From: an uncultured Salinisphaerales bacterium
GTDB lineage: Bacteria; Pseudomonadota; Gammaproteobacteria; Nevskiales; CAJXLF01
Length of the DNA: 64,000 nucleotides
Direction: 5' to 3'
NCBI GenBank assembly: GCA_913055805.1
Contig: CAJXLF010000009.1
Coordinates: forward strand, 1-64,000
Under the pieces are notes generated by a model that did no database searches, had not been told where the DNA came from, and was given only the letters and a program-made list of their open reading frames with translations. Shown here piece by piece: positions 17,317 through 26,496 of the stretch (positions within the stretch are counted from its first letter, which is position 1; each line of letters begins with the position of its first letter). Position numbers and translations under genes: made by a program.

Positions 17317-18714
17317 TCAGATCACCCTGGAATAGGTCGCTCCGTTTTCCGGCTGGTTCACGTAGGGATCAAAAGCCATAGCCAGGGGGCGCAGCAGGTA
17401 GCGTCCGCTTTCCGTCACTTCCAGCACATGATCCTGGTTCCTGATCAGTCCCTTTTTCAGATAGGGCCGCAAACGCCCCAGGTCACGCTCGAAGTACTGT
17501 TCGAACTGGATGCCGTGGGCCTGGCCGAAGGCGTCCATATCGATCTTGCCGCTGCACATGAGCTGGTGAATGAGATCGCGACGAATGCCCTCTTCTTCGG
17601 TCAGATGCAAACCACGCACAGTGGCGAATTCGCCGTTTTCGATACGCCTGGAATAAATCGGCAACGTCTTGGCATTCTGCGCATAGACCTTGCCTATGCT
17701 GCTGATGGCGCTCATACCCAGGCCGATCATGTCTGCGCCGCCCCGTGTGCTGTAACCCTGAAAATTACGCTGCAGATGACCTGAATTCAGCGATCGGGCA
17801 AGTTCATCCTCGGGCAGGGCGAAATGATCCATGCCGATGTAACGGTAACCAGCGTCGGTGAGCTTGTGCACGGCCAGATCGAACAGGTCCAGCTTCAGTG
17901 TCGGGTCGGGCAGTTCTTCCAGCCGTATCAGGCGCTGTGCCCTGAACTGCTGCGGCAGGTGCGCATAGCTGTACACCGCTACCCGGTCCGGCCGCATCTT
18001 GACCAGCTCATCCAGGGTATGGCCGAAAGTTTTCATTGACTGCCGCGGCAAGCCGTAAATCAGATCAACATTGATGCCTCCGAATCCGACAAAGCGGGCC
18101 TCGGAGATCAGATCAGCAATGTGCTTTTTGCTCTGCTCGCGGTTAATGGCCTTTTGCACCAGCGGATCAAAATCCTGTACGCCAATACTGATGCGGTTGA
18201 AGCCAGCCAGGCGATAACGGTCCAGATCCTGCAGTTCAATGCAGCGCGGGTCGACTTCAATCCCAACCTCGGCCCCCGGCGCAACACGGAAGCAGGCTCT
18301 TAAATCACTCAGAAAATCGGCCAGCTGCTCCGGGTTGAAGCTATTGGGTGTACCACCGCCCAGATGAATCTGCTGCACTTCGCGGCGCGGATCCAGATAT
18401 CGGGCGAATAATTCCGCCTCTCCGTACAAGGTATGCAGGTAAGCGTCGATTTTTCCCTGATTGCGGGCATTGTTGCTCAGGATGATCTTGGTGCAGCCGC
18501 AGTAGTAGCAAAGCTGATGGCAGAACGGCACGTGGGCATAGATCGACAACGGTCGCGCCTGCGGACGGTTGCTTTCCTGCAGGGCGTTGACCAACGCGTC
18601 CGGACCAAAGTCATAAGTGAACATCGGCGCCGGCGGATAGGAGGTATAGCGCGGGCCGCGCCGGTCAAGTTCCCCCAGCAGATTTTTAAGAGGCTGATGC
18701 TTGTCCACGTGCAT
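17317..18714 (-). CDS. hemN: Oxygen-independent coproporphyrinogen III oxidase
   Basis: A radical-SAM protein of 465 residues starting at the ATG at 18712-18714. The frame stays open upstream but that part runs through the FNR-box promoter region. The cluster motif CHQLCYYC (Cys 65, 69, 72) follows YAHVPF, and HLGGGTPN and PRQSMKTF-type segments match HemN. It converts coproporphyrinogen III to protoporphyrinogen IX without oxygen, supplying heme for the cbb3 oxidase and cytochromes encoded nearby. It is divergent from ccoN, and a shared FNR box lies between them. Confidence 0.95.
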   Translation of the reverse strand: MHVDKHQPLKNLLGELDRRGPRYTSYPPAPMFTYDFGPDALVNALQESNRPQARPLSIYAHVPFCHQLCYYCGCTKIILSNNARNQGKIDAYLHTLYGEAELFARYLDPRREVQQIHLGGGTPNSFNPEQLADFLSDLRACFRVAPGAEVGIEVDPRCIELQDLDRYRLAGFNRISIGVQDFDPLVQKAINREQSKKHIADLISEARFVGFGGINVDLIYGLPRQSMKTFGHTLDELVKMRPDRVAVYSYAHLPQQFRAQRLIRLEELPDPTLKLDLFDLAVHKLTDAGYRYIGMDHFALPEDELARSLNSGHLQRNFQGYSTRGGADMIGLGMSAISSIGKVYAQNAKTLPIYSRRIENGEFATVRGLHLTEEEGIRRDLIHQLMCSGKIDMDAFGQAHGIQFEQYFERDLGRLRPYLKKGLIRNQDHVLEVTESGRYLLRPLAMAFDPYVNQPENGATYSRVI

Positions 18715-18771
18715 GATTTTCTCGCTCGGTAATTGATGTGCCGAGCCTAAACAAGTCCAAGCCGCGTCGAC

Positions 18772-18785
18772 CTGATCTAGATCAA
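18772..18785. promoter_or_regulatory. FNR/ANR-type box shared by hemN and ccoNOQP
   Basis: CTGAT-CTAG-ATCAA differs from the palindromic TTGAT-N4-ATCAA only in its first base. It lies 58 bases from the hemN start and 74 bases from the ccoN start. hemN and ccoN are classic FNR/ANR/FixK targets. Confidence 0.75.
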
Positions 18786-18858
18786 GGCAGCCCATCCACC
18801 TGCTGAGGAAAATGCCTCCCACGGAGTGAACAATTCACGTATCAAGGAGGCCAACCAC

Positions 18859-20331
18859 ATGGCTGGCAACGAAACCCCGGCTGCGGCTGCAGTCAACTAC
18901 AACGACCGGGTGGTGCTGCAATTCACCATCATGACCCTGGTATGGGCGGTAGTGGGCATGGGCGTTGGCGTGTTCATTGCCGCCGAGCTGATCTGGCCCG
19001 GACTGAGTATGAACCTGCCCTGGCTGAGCTACGGCCGGTTGCGCCCGCTGCACACCAATGCGGTTATTTTCGCTTTTGGCGGCAGTGCCTTGATAGGCAC
19101 CTCCTACTGGGTGGTGCAACGCACCTGTCAGACAAGACTTGTATTCGACAAACTGGCTGCCTTCACCTTCTGGGGCTGGCAGGCAGTGATTGTGGGGGCA
19201 GCCATTTCGCTGCCATTGGGTTACACCCAGGCCAAGGAATATGCTGAACTCGAGTGGCCTTTGGACCTCCTCATTGCCTTGGTCTGGGTGTCTTATGCCG
19301 TGGTGTTTTTCGGCACGATCATGCGCCGCAAGACACCGCATATTTATGTCGCGAACTGGTTTTATGGCAGTTTCATTCTGACGGTAGCCATCCTGCACAT
19401 CGTCAACAGCGCCGCCATACCGGTTTCGCTGACCAAGTCCTATTCGGCCTATGGCGGCGCTGTGGATGCCATGGTGCAGTGGTGGTACGGACATAACGCC
19501 GTCGGCTTTTTCCTCACCGCAGGCTTCCTGGGCATGATGTACTACTTCATTCCCAAACAGGTCGGCAAGCCGATCTACTCCTACCGCCTGTCCATCGTGC
19601 ACTTCTGGGCGCTGATTTCCATCTACATGTGGGCCGGTCCGCATCACCTGCACTACACCGCCCTGCCCGACTGGGTGCAGAGCCTGGGCATGGTGTTCTC
19701 GCTAATCCTGCTGGCGCCCAGCTGGGGCGGCATGATCAACGGCATCATGACGCTGTCCGGCGCCTGGCATAAGCTGCGCACCGATCCCATCATCAAGTTC
19801 CTCATCGTGTCGCTGTCGTTCTACGGCATGAGCACCTTCGAGGGGCCGATGATGTCCATCAAGACGGTCAATGCCCTCTCGCATTACACCGACTGGACCA
19901 TCGGCCATGTGCATTCCGGCGCACTGGGCTGGGTGGGCATGATCACCATGGGCTCGTTGTATGTGCTGATCCCGCGGCTGGTGAACCGCGAAAGCATGTA
20001 CAGCACGCGCCTGATTGAAATCCACTTCTGGCTGACCACCCTGGGTGTGGTGCTGTACATCGCCGCCATGTGGGTGGCCGGCGTGATGCAGGGTCTGATG
20101 TGGCGTGCCACGGATGAAAACGGAATCCTGGTTTACAGCTTCATCGAAAGCCTCAACGCCACCTATCCGTTCTACGCGGTGCGCCTGGCCGGTGGCGTGC
20201 TGTACCTCACCGGCATCCTGGTTATGGTCTACAACAGCTATAAAACCCTCATGGGCGCACCGGCCATTGACCTGCCCCAGCCGGATCAACCACCCGCGCC
20301 CAATGCATCCACCGCGGAGGTTCAGACATGA
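18859..20331 (+). CDS. ccoN: cbb3-type cytochrome c oxidase subunit I
   Basis: I start at the ATG at 18859 because AAGGAGG (18844-18850) sits 8 bases upstream; the frame opens at 18826. The 490-residue protein has about 12 transmembrane helices with the His ligands in [46 protein letters not shown] and [16 protein letters not shown]. It forms the heme b / heme b3-CuB centre that reduces oxygen at very low concentration and pumps protons. First gene of ccoNOQP; its stop overlaps the ccoO start (ATGA). Confidence 0.97.
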   Translation: MAGNETPAAAAVNYNDRVVLQFTIMTLVWAVVGMGVGVFIAAELIWPGLSMNLPWLSYGRLRPLHTNAVIFAFGGSALIGTSYWVVQRTCQTRLVFDKLAAFTFWGWQAVIVGAAISLPLGYTQAKEYAELEWPLDLLIALVWVSYAVVFFGTIMRRKTPHIYVANWFYGSFILTVAILHIVNSAAIPVSLTKSYSAYGGAVDAMVQWWYGHNAVGFFLTAGFLGMMYYFIPKQVGKPIYSYRLSIVHFWALISIYMWAGPHHLHYTALPDWVQSLGMVFSLILLAPSWGGMINGIMTLSGAWHKLRTDPIIKFLIVSLSFYGMSTFEGPMMSIKTVNALSHYTDWTIGHVHSGALGWVGMITMGSLYVLIPRLVNRESMYSTRLIEIHFWLTTLGVVLYIAAMWVAGVMQGLMWRATDENGILVYSFIESLNATYPFYAVRLAGGVLYLTGILVMVYNSYKTLMGAPAIDLPQPDQPPAPNASTAEVQT

Positions 20332-20945
20332 GCGTTACTCACGACAAGGTTGAAAAGAATATCGGCCTCATGGCGGTGCTCATCGCCATCGTGGTGAGTG
20401 TAGGCGGCATCGTGGAAATCGTACCGCTGATGTACTCGGCCTCCACCACCGAGCCGGCCGAAGGCCTGCAGCCCTATAGCGCCCTGGCTCTGGAAGGTCG
20501 TGACATCTATATCCGTGAAGGTTGCTACGGCTGCCACTCGCAGATGATCCGCACCCTGCGCTACGAAACCGAGCGTTACGGGCCCTACTCCACTGCTGGC
20601 GAATCGGTCTGGGACCATCCCTTCCAGTGGGGCAGCAAGCGCACCGGGCCGGACCTGGCCCGCGTCGGCGGCCGCTATTCGGATGAATGGCATGAAGTGC
20701 ACCTGCTGGATCCGCGCACCCTGGTGCCGGAATCCAACATGCCGGCCTATCCCTGGCTGGCCGAACGTCTGATCAAGGCGGATAAAACCGCCAGCAAGCT
20801 CAAGGCCATGAAAACACTGGGTGTGCCTTACAGCGAAGCAGATATCGCCGGCGCGCAGGCAGCCGTGGAAGGCAAAACGGAAATGCAGGCCCTGATCGCC
20901 TACCTGCAGAGCCTGGGTCGTACCCAGGGTCAGGGCAACCGTTAA
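20328..20945 (+). CDS. ccoO: cbb3-type cytochrome c oxidase subunit II (monoheme)
   Basis: A protein of 205 residues with one N-terminal membrane anchor (about 12-34) and a monoheme domain with CYGCH ([14 protein letters not shown]). The [13 protein letters not shown] segment and [11 protein letters not shown] with the distal Met ligand are characteristic of CcoO/FixO. It relays electrons from the diheme subunit to the catalytic subunit. It starts at an ATGA overlap with ccoN; ccoQ follows after 10 bases with AAGGAGA. Confidence 0.96.
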   Translation: MSVTHDKVEKNIGLMAVLIAIVVSVGGIVEIVPLMYSASTTEPAEGLQPYSALALEGRDIYIREGCYGCHSQMIRTLRYETERYGPYSTAGESVWDHPFQWGSKRTGPDLARVGGRYSDEWHEVHLLDPRTLVPESNMPAYPWLAERLIKADKTASKLKAMKTLGVPYSEADIAGAQAAVEGKTEMQALIAYLQSLGRTQGQGNR

Positions 20946-20955
20946 GGAGATAGTC

Positions 20956-21117
20956 ATGGTTAACGGAATCTTTACCGCCATTTGCCTGTTTGCCTTCATC
21001 GGCATCGTGATCTGGGCTTACAGCAGCCGGCAGAAAACCCGCTTCGAAGAAGCCGCGCGCCTACCGCTGATGGATGACACAGATGTCCTCGAGAAAATCC
21101 GGGAGAAAGGCTTATGA
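20956..21117 (+). CDS. ccoQ: cbb3-type cytochrome c oxidase subunit CcoQ
   Basis: A small protein of 53 residues starting at the ATG at 20956 with AAGGAGA upstream. One transmembrane helix (FTAICLFAFIGIVIWAY) is followed by a short charged tail (SSRQKTRFEEAARLPL). CcoQ stabilises the cbb3 complex, particularly in air. Its stop overlaps the ccoP start (ATGA). Position, size and topology leave little doubt. Confidence 0.92.
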   Translation: MVNGIFTAICLFAFIGIVIWAYSSRQKTRFEEAARLPLMDDTDVLEKIREKGL

Positions 21118-22007
21118 GCGAGCAACTGAGCACCGGCTGGAGCTGGTTCGTCATCCTGATCACCCTGCTCAATATCGTGGCCTGCCTGTGGCTGATTGCC
21201 TGGGCCTCCATCCGCCGCGATGACGAACCGGCCGAAACTGAAACCACCGGCCATGTCTGGGACAACGATCTGGCGGAATACAACCAGCCCATGCCGTTCT
21301 GGTGGCTGGGTTTGTTCGTGGTCACGATTGTCTTCAGCCTGATGTATCTGGTGGCCTACCCCGGCCTGGGCAATTTCGACGGCCTGTTCAACTGGACGCA
21401 GGAACGTCAGCACGAAACCCAGATCAATCAGGCGGAACATCGCTTCGAACGCAAGTTTGCCGAGTATCACGAGATGGATATCCCGGCCCTGGCGCAGGAA
21501 CCCGATGCCGTGGACATCGGGCGCAAGGTCTACCAGACCTGGTGCACGGGCTGTCACGGCTCGGATGCGCGCGGCGCCAAGGGCTACCCCAACCTGGCCG
21601 ACAATGACTGGCTGTGGGGCGGCGAGCCCGAACAGATCCTGGCCAGCATCAGCAATGGTCGTGCCGGCATGATGCCGCCCTGGCAGGCAGTGCTGGGCGA
21701 CAAAGGCGTGGCTGCTGTCGTCGACTTTATGCAGGATCCGCATGCCGGCACAGCGGCGGTGGAGCAGGGCAAAGCGTTGTTCGAGCAGAACTGCACCGCC
21801 TGCCACGGCGCTGACGGAACCGGTAACACCATGCTGGGCGCACCCAACCTGATGGACGACATCTGGCTCTATGGTGGCGACGAGGCCAGCCTGACCTCAT
21901 CGATTGCCAATGGCCGTCAGCAGGGTCGCATGCCGGCACACCGTGACCTGATCGGTGCCGACAAACTGCGGCTGCTCACCGCTTACATCTACAGCCTGTC
22001 GCATTAA
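21114..22007 (+). CDS. ccoP: cbb3-type cytochrome c oxidase subunit III (diheme)
   Basis: A protein of 297 residues. There are two N-terminal transmembrane helices (about 8-30 and 60-80) with the family's HVWDNDLAEYNQPMPFWW between them, then two cytochrome c domains with CTGCH (GSDARGAKGYPNL) and CTACH (GADGTGNTMLGAPNL). It accepts electrons from soluble cytochromes and passes them to CcoO. Last structural oxidase subunit in the operon. Confidence 0.96.
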   Translation: MSEQLSTGWSWFVILITLLNIVACLWLIAWASIRRDDEPAETETTGHVWDNDLAEYNQPMPFWWLGLFVVTIVFSLMYLVAYPGLGNFDGLFNWTQERQHETQINQAEHRFERKFAEYHEMDIPALAQEPDAVDIGRKVYQTWCTGCHGSDARGAKGYPNLADNDWLWGGEPEQILASISNGRAGMMPPWQAVLGDKGVAAVVDFMQDPHAGTAAVEQGKALFEQNCTACHGADGTGNTMLGAPNLMDDIWLYGGDEASLTSSIANGRQQGRMPAHRDLIGADKLRLLTAYIYSLSH

Positions 22008-22020
22008 GCCCGAGGTCACC

Positions 22021-22311
22021 ATGCCCATAGCCGAGCACCCTGAAATCACCCCACGCAAACCGCTGCCGCGCCGCGTACGCCGCTGGCTGGCGGCTGGCTG
22101 GGTGTCGTTTCTGGCTGCCGCCGCGGGTCTGGCGCCCAGCATCACCATCATGGATCACATCGTCGCAGTTACAGGAGGTCATCAGGACCTGCCCGTGCCG
22201 CTGAGCCTCTACTCCTTGTTGTTCCTTACTCTGTGGGCAACGGCATTGGCAGCGTGCCTGATGGCCTTCCTGCTTCAGGCCGGTTTTCGTAACCGTCCGC
22301 CCGGAGACTGA
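22021..22311 (+). CDS. Small membrane protein between ccoP and ccoG, unknown family
   Basis: The ATG at 22021 has GAGGT upstream and gives 96 residues. There is a basic N-terminus (RKPLPRRVRRW), a first hydrophobic helix (about 24-42), a short loop containing a GGHQ segment, and a second helix (about 60-82). It is spaced 13 bases from ccoP and 2 bases from ccoG, so it belongs to the transcription unit. I do not recognise the family; CcoG is usually adjacent to ccoP. A role in oxidase assembly is inference from position only. Confidence 0.75.
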   Translation: MPIAEHPEITPRKPLPRRVRRWLAAGWVSFLAAAAGLAPSITIMDHIVAVTGGHQDLPVPLSLYSLLFLTLWATALAACLMAFLLQAGFRNRPPGD

Positions 22312-22313
22312 TC

Positions 22314-23729
22314 GTGTCGGCCGATCCGAAGTCATTGCATGAGGTAACGGCGCAACCGCTGTATGCGCACCGCAAAAAGGTCTACCCGCGCCTGCTACTG
22401 GGCCGTTATTCCTACCTGCGCGGCGCCGCCACCCTGATATTGCTGGGGCTGTACTACGTCATTCCCTGGATCGTGATCAACGGCCAGCCACTGGTGCACT
22501 TCGATCTGCCGGCGCGCCGTTTCCACATCTTCTTTTTCACCCTGGTACCACAGGATCTGTTCCTGCTGACCTGGCTGCTGATTATCGCCGCCATCACCCT
22601 GTTCTTCTTCACCAATCTGGGCGGGCGCCTGTGGTGCGGCTACGCCTGTCCGCAGACGGTCTGGACCAAGACGTTCCTGTGGATGGAAGAACTGGCGGAA
22701 GGCAACCGCGCGCATCGCATGAAGCTGGACCGCGGTCCCTGGACCACGGAGAAGGTGCTGCGCCGCAGCGGCAAGCACCTGCTGTGGATCGTCTTTTCCC
22801 TGTGGACCGGCTTCACGTTCGTGGCCTATTTCACGCCCGCGCCGGAACTGACCGGCAAAGTGGTGGACCTGGGCCTGGGTCCCTGGGAAACCTTCTGGAT
22901 TCTGTTTTACGGTTTCGCCACCTACGGCAATGCCGGCCTGCTGCGCGAGCAAGTGTGCAAGTACATGTGCCCCTATGCACGCTTCCAGAGCGCCATGTTC
23001 GACAAGGACACCATGATCATCTCCTACGACGAGGCACGCGGCGAACCCCGCATGAGTGCCAAGAAAGCGGAGAAATACGAAGGACAGGCCGGTGACTGTG
23101 TCGACTGCACCTTGTGTGTGCAGGTGTGTCCCGTGGGCATCGATATCCGCGATGGCCTGCAGTACGAATGCATCGCCTGCGCGGCCTGTATTGATGCCTG
23201 TGACTCGGTGATGGACCGACTCGACCGGCCACGCGGCCTGGTGCGCTACACCACGCATCATGCGCTGCATGGACAGGCCAGCAAACTGCTCCGCCCCCGA
23301 ACCATCGCCTACGGGTTCATCTGGGCTTCCCTGTGTGTCGGCCTGCTGGTGGCGCTCTTCCTGCGCAATCCCATCGCCCTGGATGTGGTGCGTGACCGCA
23401 ATGCGCTTTATCAACTGGTGGGCGATTCGGTGGAAAACGTATACACGCTGCACATCACCAACAAGTCCGAGGAAGCCCATCGCTTTGCCCTGTCTATTGC
23501 CGACCTGCCGGGCGCGCAGTTCAGCCCGCCGGTGGGTGAATTCCGGCTTGAGGCACGCGCCAAACAGCAAGTGCCGGTACGTATCCGGGTGCCGGCCGAC
23601 AAACTGGCGCCCGGCGCCAACGACATTGAAATCGTGGTGACGCGTGTCGGCAGTGAAAAAGCGGCATCGGACACGGCCACGGCACGCTTCTTCGCGCCAT
23701 TCAACACCACGCCGGGAGGCACACGATGA
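22314..23729 (+). CDS. ccoG: Cytochrome c oxidase accessory protein CcoG (FixG)
   Basis: The start is a GTG at 22314 (GTGTCGGCC), 2 bases after the preceding stop. The 471-residue protein has about five transmembrane helices and CGYACPQTVW. Two [4Fe-4S] motifs follow: CVDCTLCVQVCP and CIACAACIDAC. The C-terminal domain (after about 350) is an immunoglobulin-like periplasmic fold. CcoG/RdxA acts in copper reduction and delivery for cbb3 oxidase assembly. Its stop overlaps the next start (ATGA). Confidence 0.95.
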   Translation: MSADPKSLHEVTAQPLYAHRKKVYPRLLLGRYSYLRGAATLILLGLYYVIPWIVINGQPLVHFDLPARRFHIFFFTLVPQDLFLLTWLLIIAAITLFFFTNLGGRLWCGYACPQTVWTKTFLWMEELAEGNRAHRMKLDRGPWTTEKVLRRSGKHLLWIVFSLWTGFTFVAYFTPAPELTGKVVDLGLGPWETFWILFYGFATYGNAGLLREQVCKYMCPYARFQSAMFDKDTMIISYDEARGEPRMSAKKAEKYEGQAGDCVDCTLCVQVCPVGIDIRDGLQYECIACAACIDACDSVMDRLDRPRGLVRYTTHHALHGQASKLLRPRTIAYGFIWASLCVGLLVALFLRNPIALDVVRDRNALYQLVGDSVENVYTLHITNKSEEAHRFALSIADLPGAQFSPPVGEFRLEARAKQQVPVRIRVPADKLAPGANDIEIVVTRVGSEKAASDTATARFFAPFNTTPGGTR

Positions 23730-23908
23730 ACAGCACTACCAGTCGCTGGTACCAGGAACCCATGGCCATCATGGTCTTCGCCATTCCGCTGCTGACCGTC
23801 GTTGCCGGACTGATTACGGTCTGGATTGCCGTGCAATCCGCGGACCACAGGGTCGTGGAGGGCGTCAATCGCTTCGGCATGCAGACCACCGTTGAGCAGC
23901 AGCAATGA
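23726..23908 (+). CDS. Short FixH/CcoH-like membrane protein
   Basis: A protein of 60 residues starting in an ATGA overlap with ccoG and ending in an ATGA overlap with ccoI. The segment SRWYQEPMAIMVFAIPLLTVVAG, one transmembrane helix and then VVEG resemble the membrane-anchored start of FixH/CcoH. The periplasmic FixH domain of about 100 residues is missing. CcoH proteins are needed for stable cbb3 assembly. This may be a minimal form, as the frame is intact and tightly coupled on both sides. Confidence 0.75.
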   Translation: MNSTTSRWYQEPMAIMVFAIPLLTVVAGLITVWIAVQSADHRVVEGVNRFGMQTTVEQQQ

Positions 23909-26310
23909 CACTGCCCTGCCGGCATTGCGGCGACAACGTTCCCCAAAGCCGCACGCTGCTCGACGAACCGGCACGCGGATACTGCTGCGCCGGCTGTGAA
24001 GCGGCAGCGGCCTTCGCCGCTGGCGAAGCCGTGTCGTTTTCCGATTACGATCATGACGATGTACTCGGCAGCATCGCCCTGATGACCGCCGAGGGCTGCC
24101 GTGAAGCGGACGTGCTGGTGGAAAACATCCGCTGCGGCGCCTGTGCCGCTGATATCGAACAGCGCCTGCGCAAACTCAATGCGCTGTACAGCGTCAGCGT
24201 CAATGCGCAGACCCGCATCGTGACCCTGCGCTGGGATGCGCAGCGCCTGCCCTTCAGCCGTATTCTCGAAACCATTGCCGCTGGCGGCTACCGGCCGCGT
24301 CCGCTGCCGCTGGACGCCGGTCTCGGCGACCTGCGCCGCGACGACCGGCGCGCCATCCTGCGCCTGGGCCTGGCCGGCCTTGGCACCATGCAGGTCATGA
24401 TGCTGTCGCTGGGTCTGTACATGGGCAGCGACCTGGGCCTGACCGGTGATATCCGCCTGCTGCTGACCTGGGCTTCCATGCTGCTGGCCACCCCGGTCAT
24501 TCTCTATTCCGGCCAACCGTTTTTCGCCGGCGCCTGGAACGACCTGCGCCACCGCCGCGTCGGTATGGACGTACCAGTGGCGCTGGCCATCGGCGCCGCC
24601 TTCGCCATGAGCGTGGTGCATACCCTGCAGGGATCGGGCGAAATCTGGTTCGACTCGGCCTGCATGTTCGTGTTCTTCCTGTCACTGGGACGGCATATGG
24701 AAGCCACCGGCCGACGCCGTGCACAGCAGGGTCTGCGCGCCCTGGTAGCCAGCCAGCCGCATACCGTCACCGTGCTGGAAGACGGCCAGCCGCGCGTGGT
24801 GCCGGCCGAACAACTGCGTTGTGGCATGACCCTGCTGGTCAGGCCCGGCGAGACCCTGGCCGCGGACGGCAGCATTCTGCATGGCCGCAGCGAAGTGGAT
24901 GAGTCCCTGCTTACGGGTGAATCGATGCCCCGCCAGCGCCAGCCGGGCGACCCGGTGCTGGCCGGCAGCGTCAATCGCGCCCAGGCGCTGGAAGTGCGTA
25001 TCGAAAAAGTCGGGGCCGACACCACAAGGGCGCACATGCTGCGCCTGCTGCGACGTGCCGAGACACGTAAACCGGCTGCCGCCCGTATTGCCGACCGCAT
25101 TGCCGTGTACTTCGTTTCCGTGGTGCTGGCTATCGCCGCCCTCACCGCGCTGGCCTGGGCGCAGCTGGACCCCGAGCGCGCCTTTGAAATCACGCTGGCC
25201 GTAATGGTGGTCACCTGCCCCTGCGCCCTGTCCCTGGCCACCCCGGCCAGCCTGTCAGCCGGCGCCGCAGCGCTGGCACGCCGGGGCCTGCTGGTGACCC
25301 GTGGTCATACGCTGGAAACGCTTGCCCATGTCACCGACGTGGTGTTCGACAAGACCGGCACCCTGACCGACTGCCGCCTGGAAGTGGCAGAAGTGCAGGG
25401 CTCGGAGCACTGGCATCGGGATCAGGTTCTGGCGCTGGCGGCGCGCATGGAACGCGACCACAGCCACCCCATAGCCGAAGCCCTGCGTCCTTATACCGCA
25501 ACCGGCGATCCTGCCCTGGAGACCGAATGGCAGGCCGGCCGCGGCGTAAGCGCCATGCTGCAGGGGCGGCACTACGAACTGGGGTCGCCGGCATTGTTAC
25601 TGGATGACAGCCGGAAAAGCGGGCCGGATGACGAGGTATCGAACGGCCATACCTGGCTGGTGCTGACCGAGGACAGCCAGCCTGTCGGCTGGATCGCATT
25701 ACGCGCAGGCATCCGCCCCGAGGCGCCTGCAGTCATCGCCATGCTGCAGTCCGCCGGGCTGCGCGTGCATCTCATGTCGGGCGACGGTCCGGCAGCTGTC
25801 CGGCATGTGGCAGCCACGCTGGGCATCGCCCATGCCCGCGCAGACATGCTGCCGGACGCCAAGCTGGCCGCGGTGGAGAAACTGCGTGCCGAAGGCGCCC
25901 GTGTACTGATGGTGGGCGACGGCCTGAACGACGCTCCGGTACTGGCGGGTGCCGATGTCTCCATTGCCATGCAGTCGGGCGCCGCCCTGGCCCAGGCCAG
26001 CGCCGATGCCGTGCTGCTGAACGAAAACCTCGCCGTCCTGGTCGAGGCCCGCGCCCTGGCACAGCAGACGCAACGCATCCTGCGCGAGAACCTGACCTGG
26101 GCGATTGGCTACAACGCGCTGGCCGTACCGCTTGCCGTGCTGGGCCTGCTGACGCCCTGGATGGCTGCTATCGGCATGTCGGCCAGTTCCATGCTCGTGG
26201 TAGGCAATGCCTTGCGACTGCTCAGCGCCCAGCCCCCTCACCCCAACCCTCTCCCGCCAGGGGAGAGGGAGCGTTCTCTATCCCCTCTCCCCTCCGTGGG
26301 AGAGGGTTAG
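23905..26310 (+). CDS. ccoI: Copper-exporting P-type ATPase for cbb3 oxidase assembly
   Basis: A protein of 801 residues. The N-terminus has a Cys-rich domain (CRHCG, then YCCAGCEAA), followed by a heavy-metal-associated domain with GACAADIEQRL. P-type ATPase motifs follow: TGES (actuator), the intramembrane CPC (VVTCPCALS), the phosphorylation site DKTGTLT and the GDGLNDAP hinge. It moves Cu+ to the periplasm for CuB insertion into CcoN. The last ~25 residues (rich in P, G, L and E) are translation of a palindromic repeat that carries the stop codon; the native protein probably ended near LLSAQPP. Confidence 0.95.
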   Translation: MTLPCRHCGDNVPQSRTLLDEPARGYCCAGCEAAAAFAAGEAVSFSDYDHDDVLGSIALMTAEGCREADVLVENIRCGACAADIEQRLRKLNALYSVSVNAQTRIVTLRWDAQRLPFSRILETIAAGGYRPRPLPLDAGLGDLRRDDRRAILRLGLAGLGTMQVMMLSLGLYMGSDLGLTGDIRLLLTWASMLLATPVILYSGQPFFAGAWNDLRHRRVGMDVPVALAIGAAFAMSVVHTLQGSGEIWFDSACMFVFFLSLGRHMEATGRRRAQQGLRALVASQPHTVTVLEDGQPRVVPAEQLRCGMTLLVRPGETLAADGSILHGRSEVDESLLTGESMPRQRQPGDPVLAGSVNRAQALEVRIEKVGADTTRAHMLRLLRRAETRKPAAARIADRIAVYFVSVVLAIAALTALAWAQLDPERAFEITLAVMVVTCPCALSLATPASLSAGAAALARRGLLVTRGHTLETLAHVTDVVFDKTGTLTDCRLEVAEVQGSEHWHRDQVLALAARMERDHSHPIAEALRPYTATGDPALETEWQAGRGVSAMLQGRHYELGSPALLLDDSRKSGPDDEVSNGHTWLVLTEDSQPVGWIALRAGIRPEAPAVIAMLQSAGLRVHLMSGDGPAAVRHVAATLGIAHARADMLPDAKLAAVEKLRAEGARVLMVGDGLNDAPVLAGADVSIAMQSGAALAQASADAVLLNENLAVLVEARALAQQTQRILRENLTWAIGYNALAVPLAVLGLLTPWMAAIGMSASSMLVVGNALRLLSAQPPHPNPLPPGERERSLSPLPSVGEG

Positions 26311-26320
26311 GGAGAGGGGG
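26233..26320. repeat. Palindromic intergenic-type repeat at the 3' end of ccoI
   Basis: The outer arms (26233-26255 and the matching 26298-26320) are complementary apart from about three positions and form a long stem. Two smaller hairpins lie inside, built from CCCTCTCCC and GGGAGAGGG. The C/T- then G/A-rich design, translated as PHPNPLPPGE, is that of the common dispersed palindromes of proteobacterial genomes. Here the repeat supplies the ccoI stop codon (26308-26310) and abuts the ccoS ribosome binding site. I found no second copy in the window. Confidence 0.8.
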
Positions 26321-26331
26321 AGGAGACACAT

Positions 26332-26496
26332 ATGACCGCCCTTTATCTGCTCATCCCGCTCAGCCTGGTGCTGGTCGCGCTGGCCATTGCCGCCTTTATC
26401 TGGGCGGTGAACAGCGGCCAGTTCGAGGACCTCGACACCCCCGCCTGGCGCGTACTGGATGACGACGCCTCAGACCGCCATGATCCACCTGCCTGA
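26332..26496 (+). CDS. ccoS: cbb3 oxidase maturation protein CcoS
   Basis: A protein of 54 residues from the ATG at 26332, with GGGAGGAGA upstream. One N-terminal transmembrane helix (LYLLIPLSLVLVALAIAAF) is followed by FIWAVNSGQFEDLDTPAWRVL, the hallmark of CcoS/FixS. CcoS is required for cofactor insertion into CcoN. It overlaps the following TauE-like gene by 17 bases. Confidence 0.95.
   Translation: MTALYLLIPLSLVLVALAIAAFIWAVNSGQFEDLDTPAWRVLDDDASDRHDPPA

Noticed and set aside
22395-23570. Long minus-strand open frame opposite ccoG
   Set aside because: It is a shadow of the ccoG gene, which has clear iron-sulfur and membrane motifs. The shadow's product is His/Gln/Gly-rich with no recognisable domain.
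23701-25241. Minus-strand open frames opposite ccoI
   Set aside because: They lie antisense to intact P-type ATPase motifs. The products are low-complexity and without ribosome binding sites.
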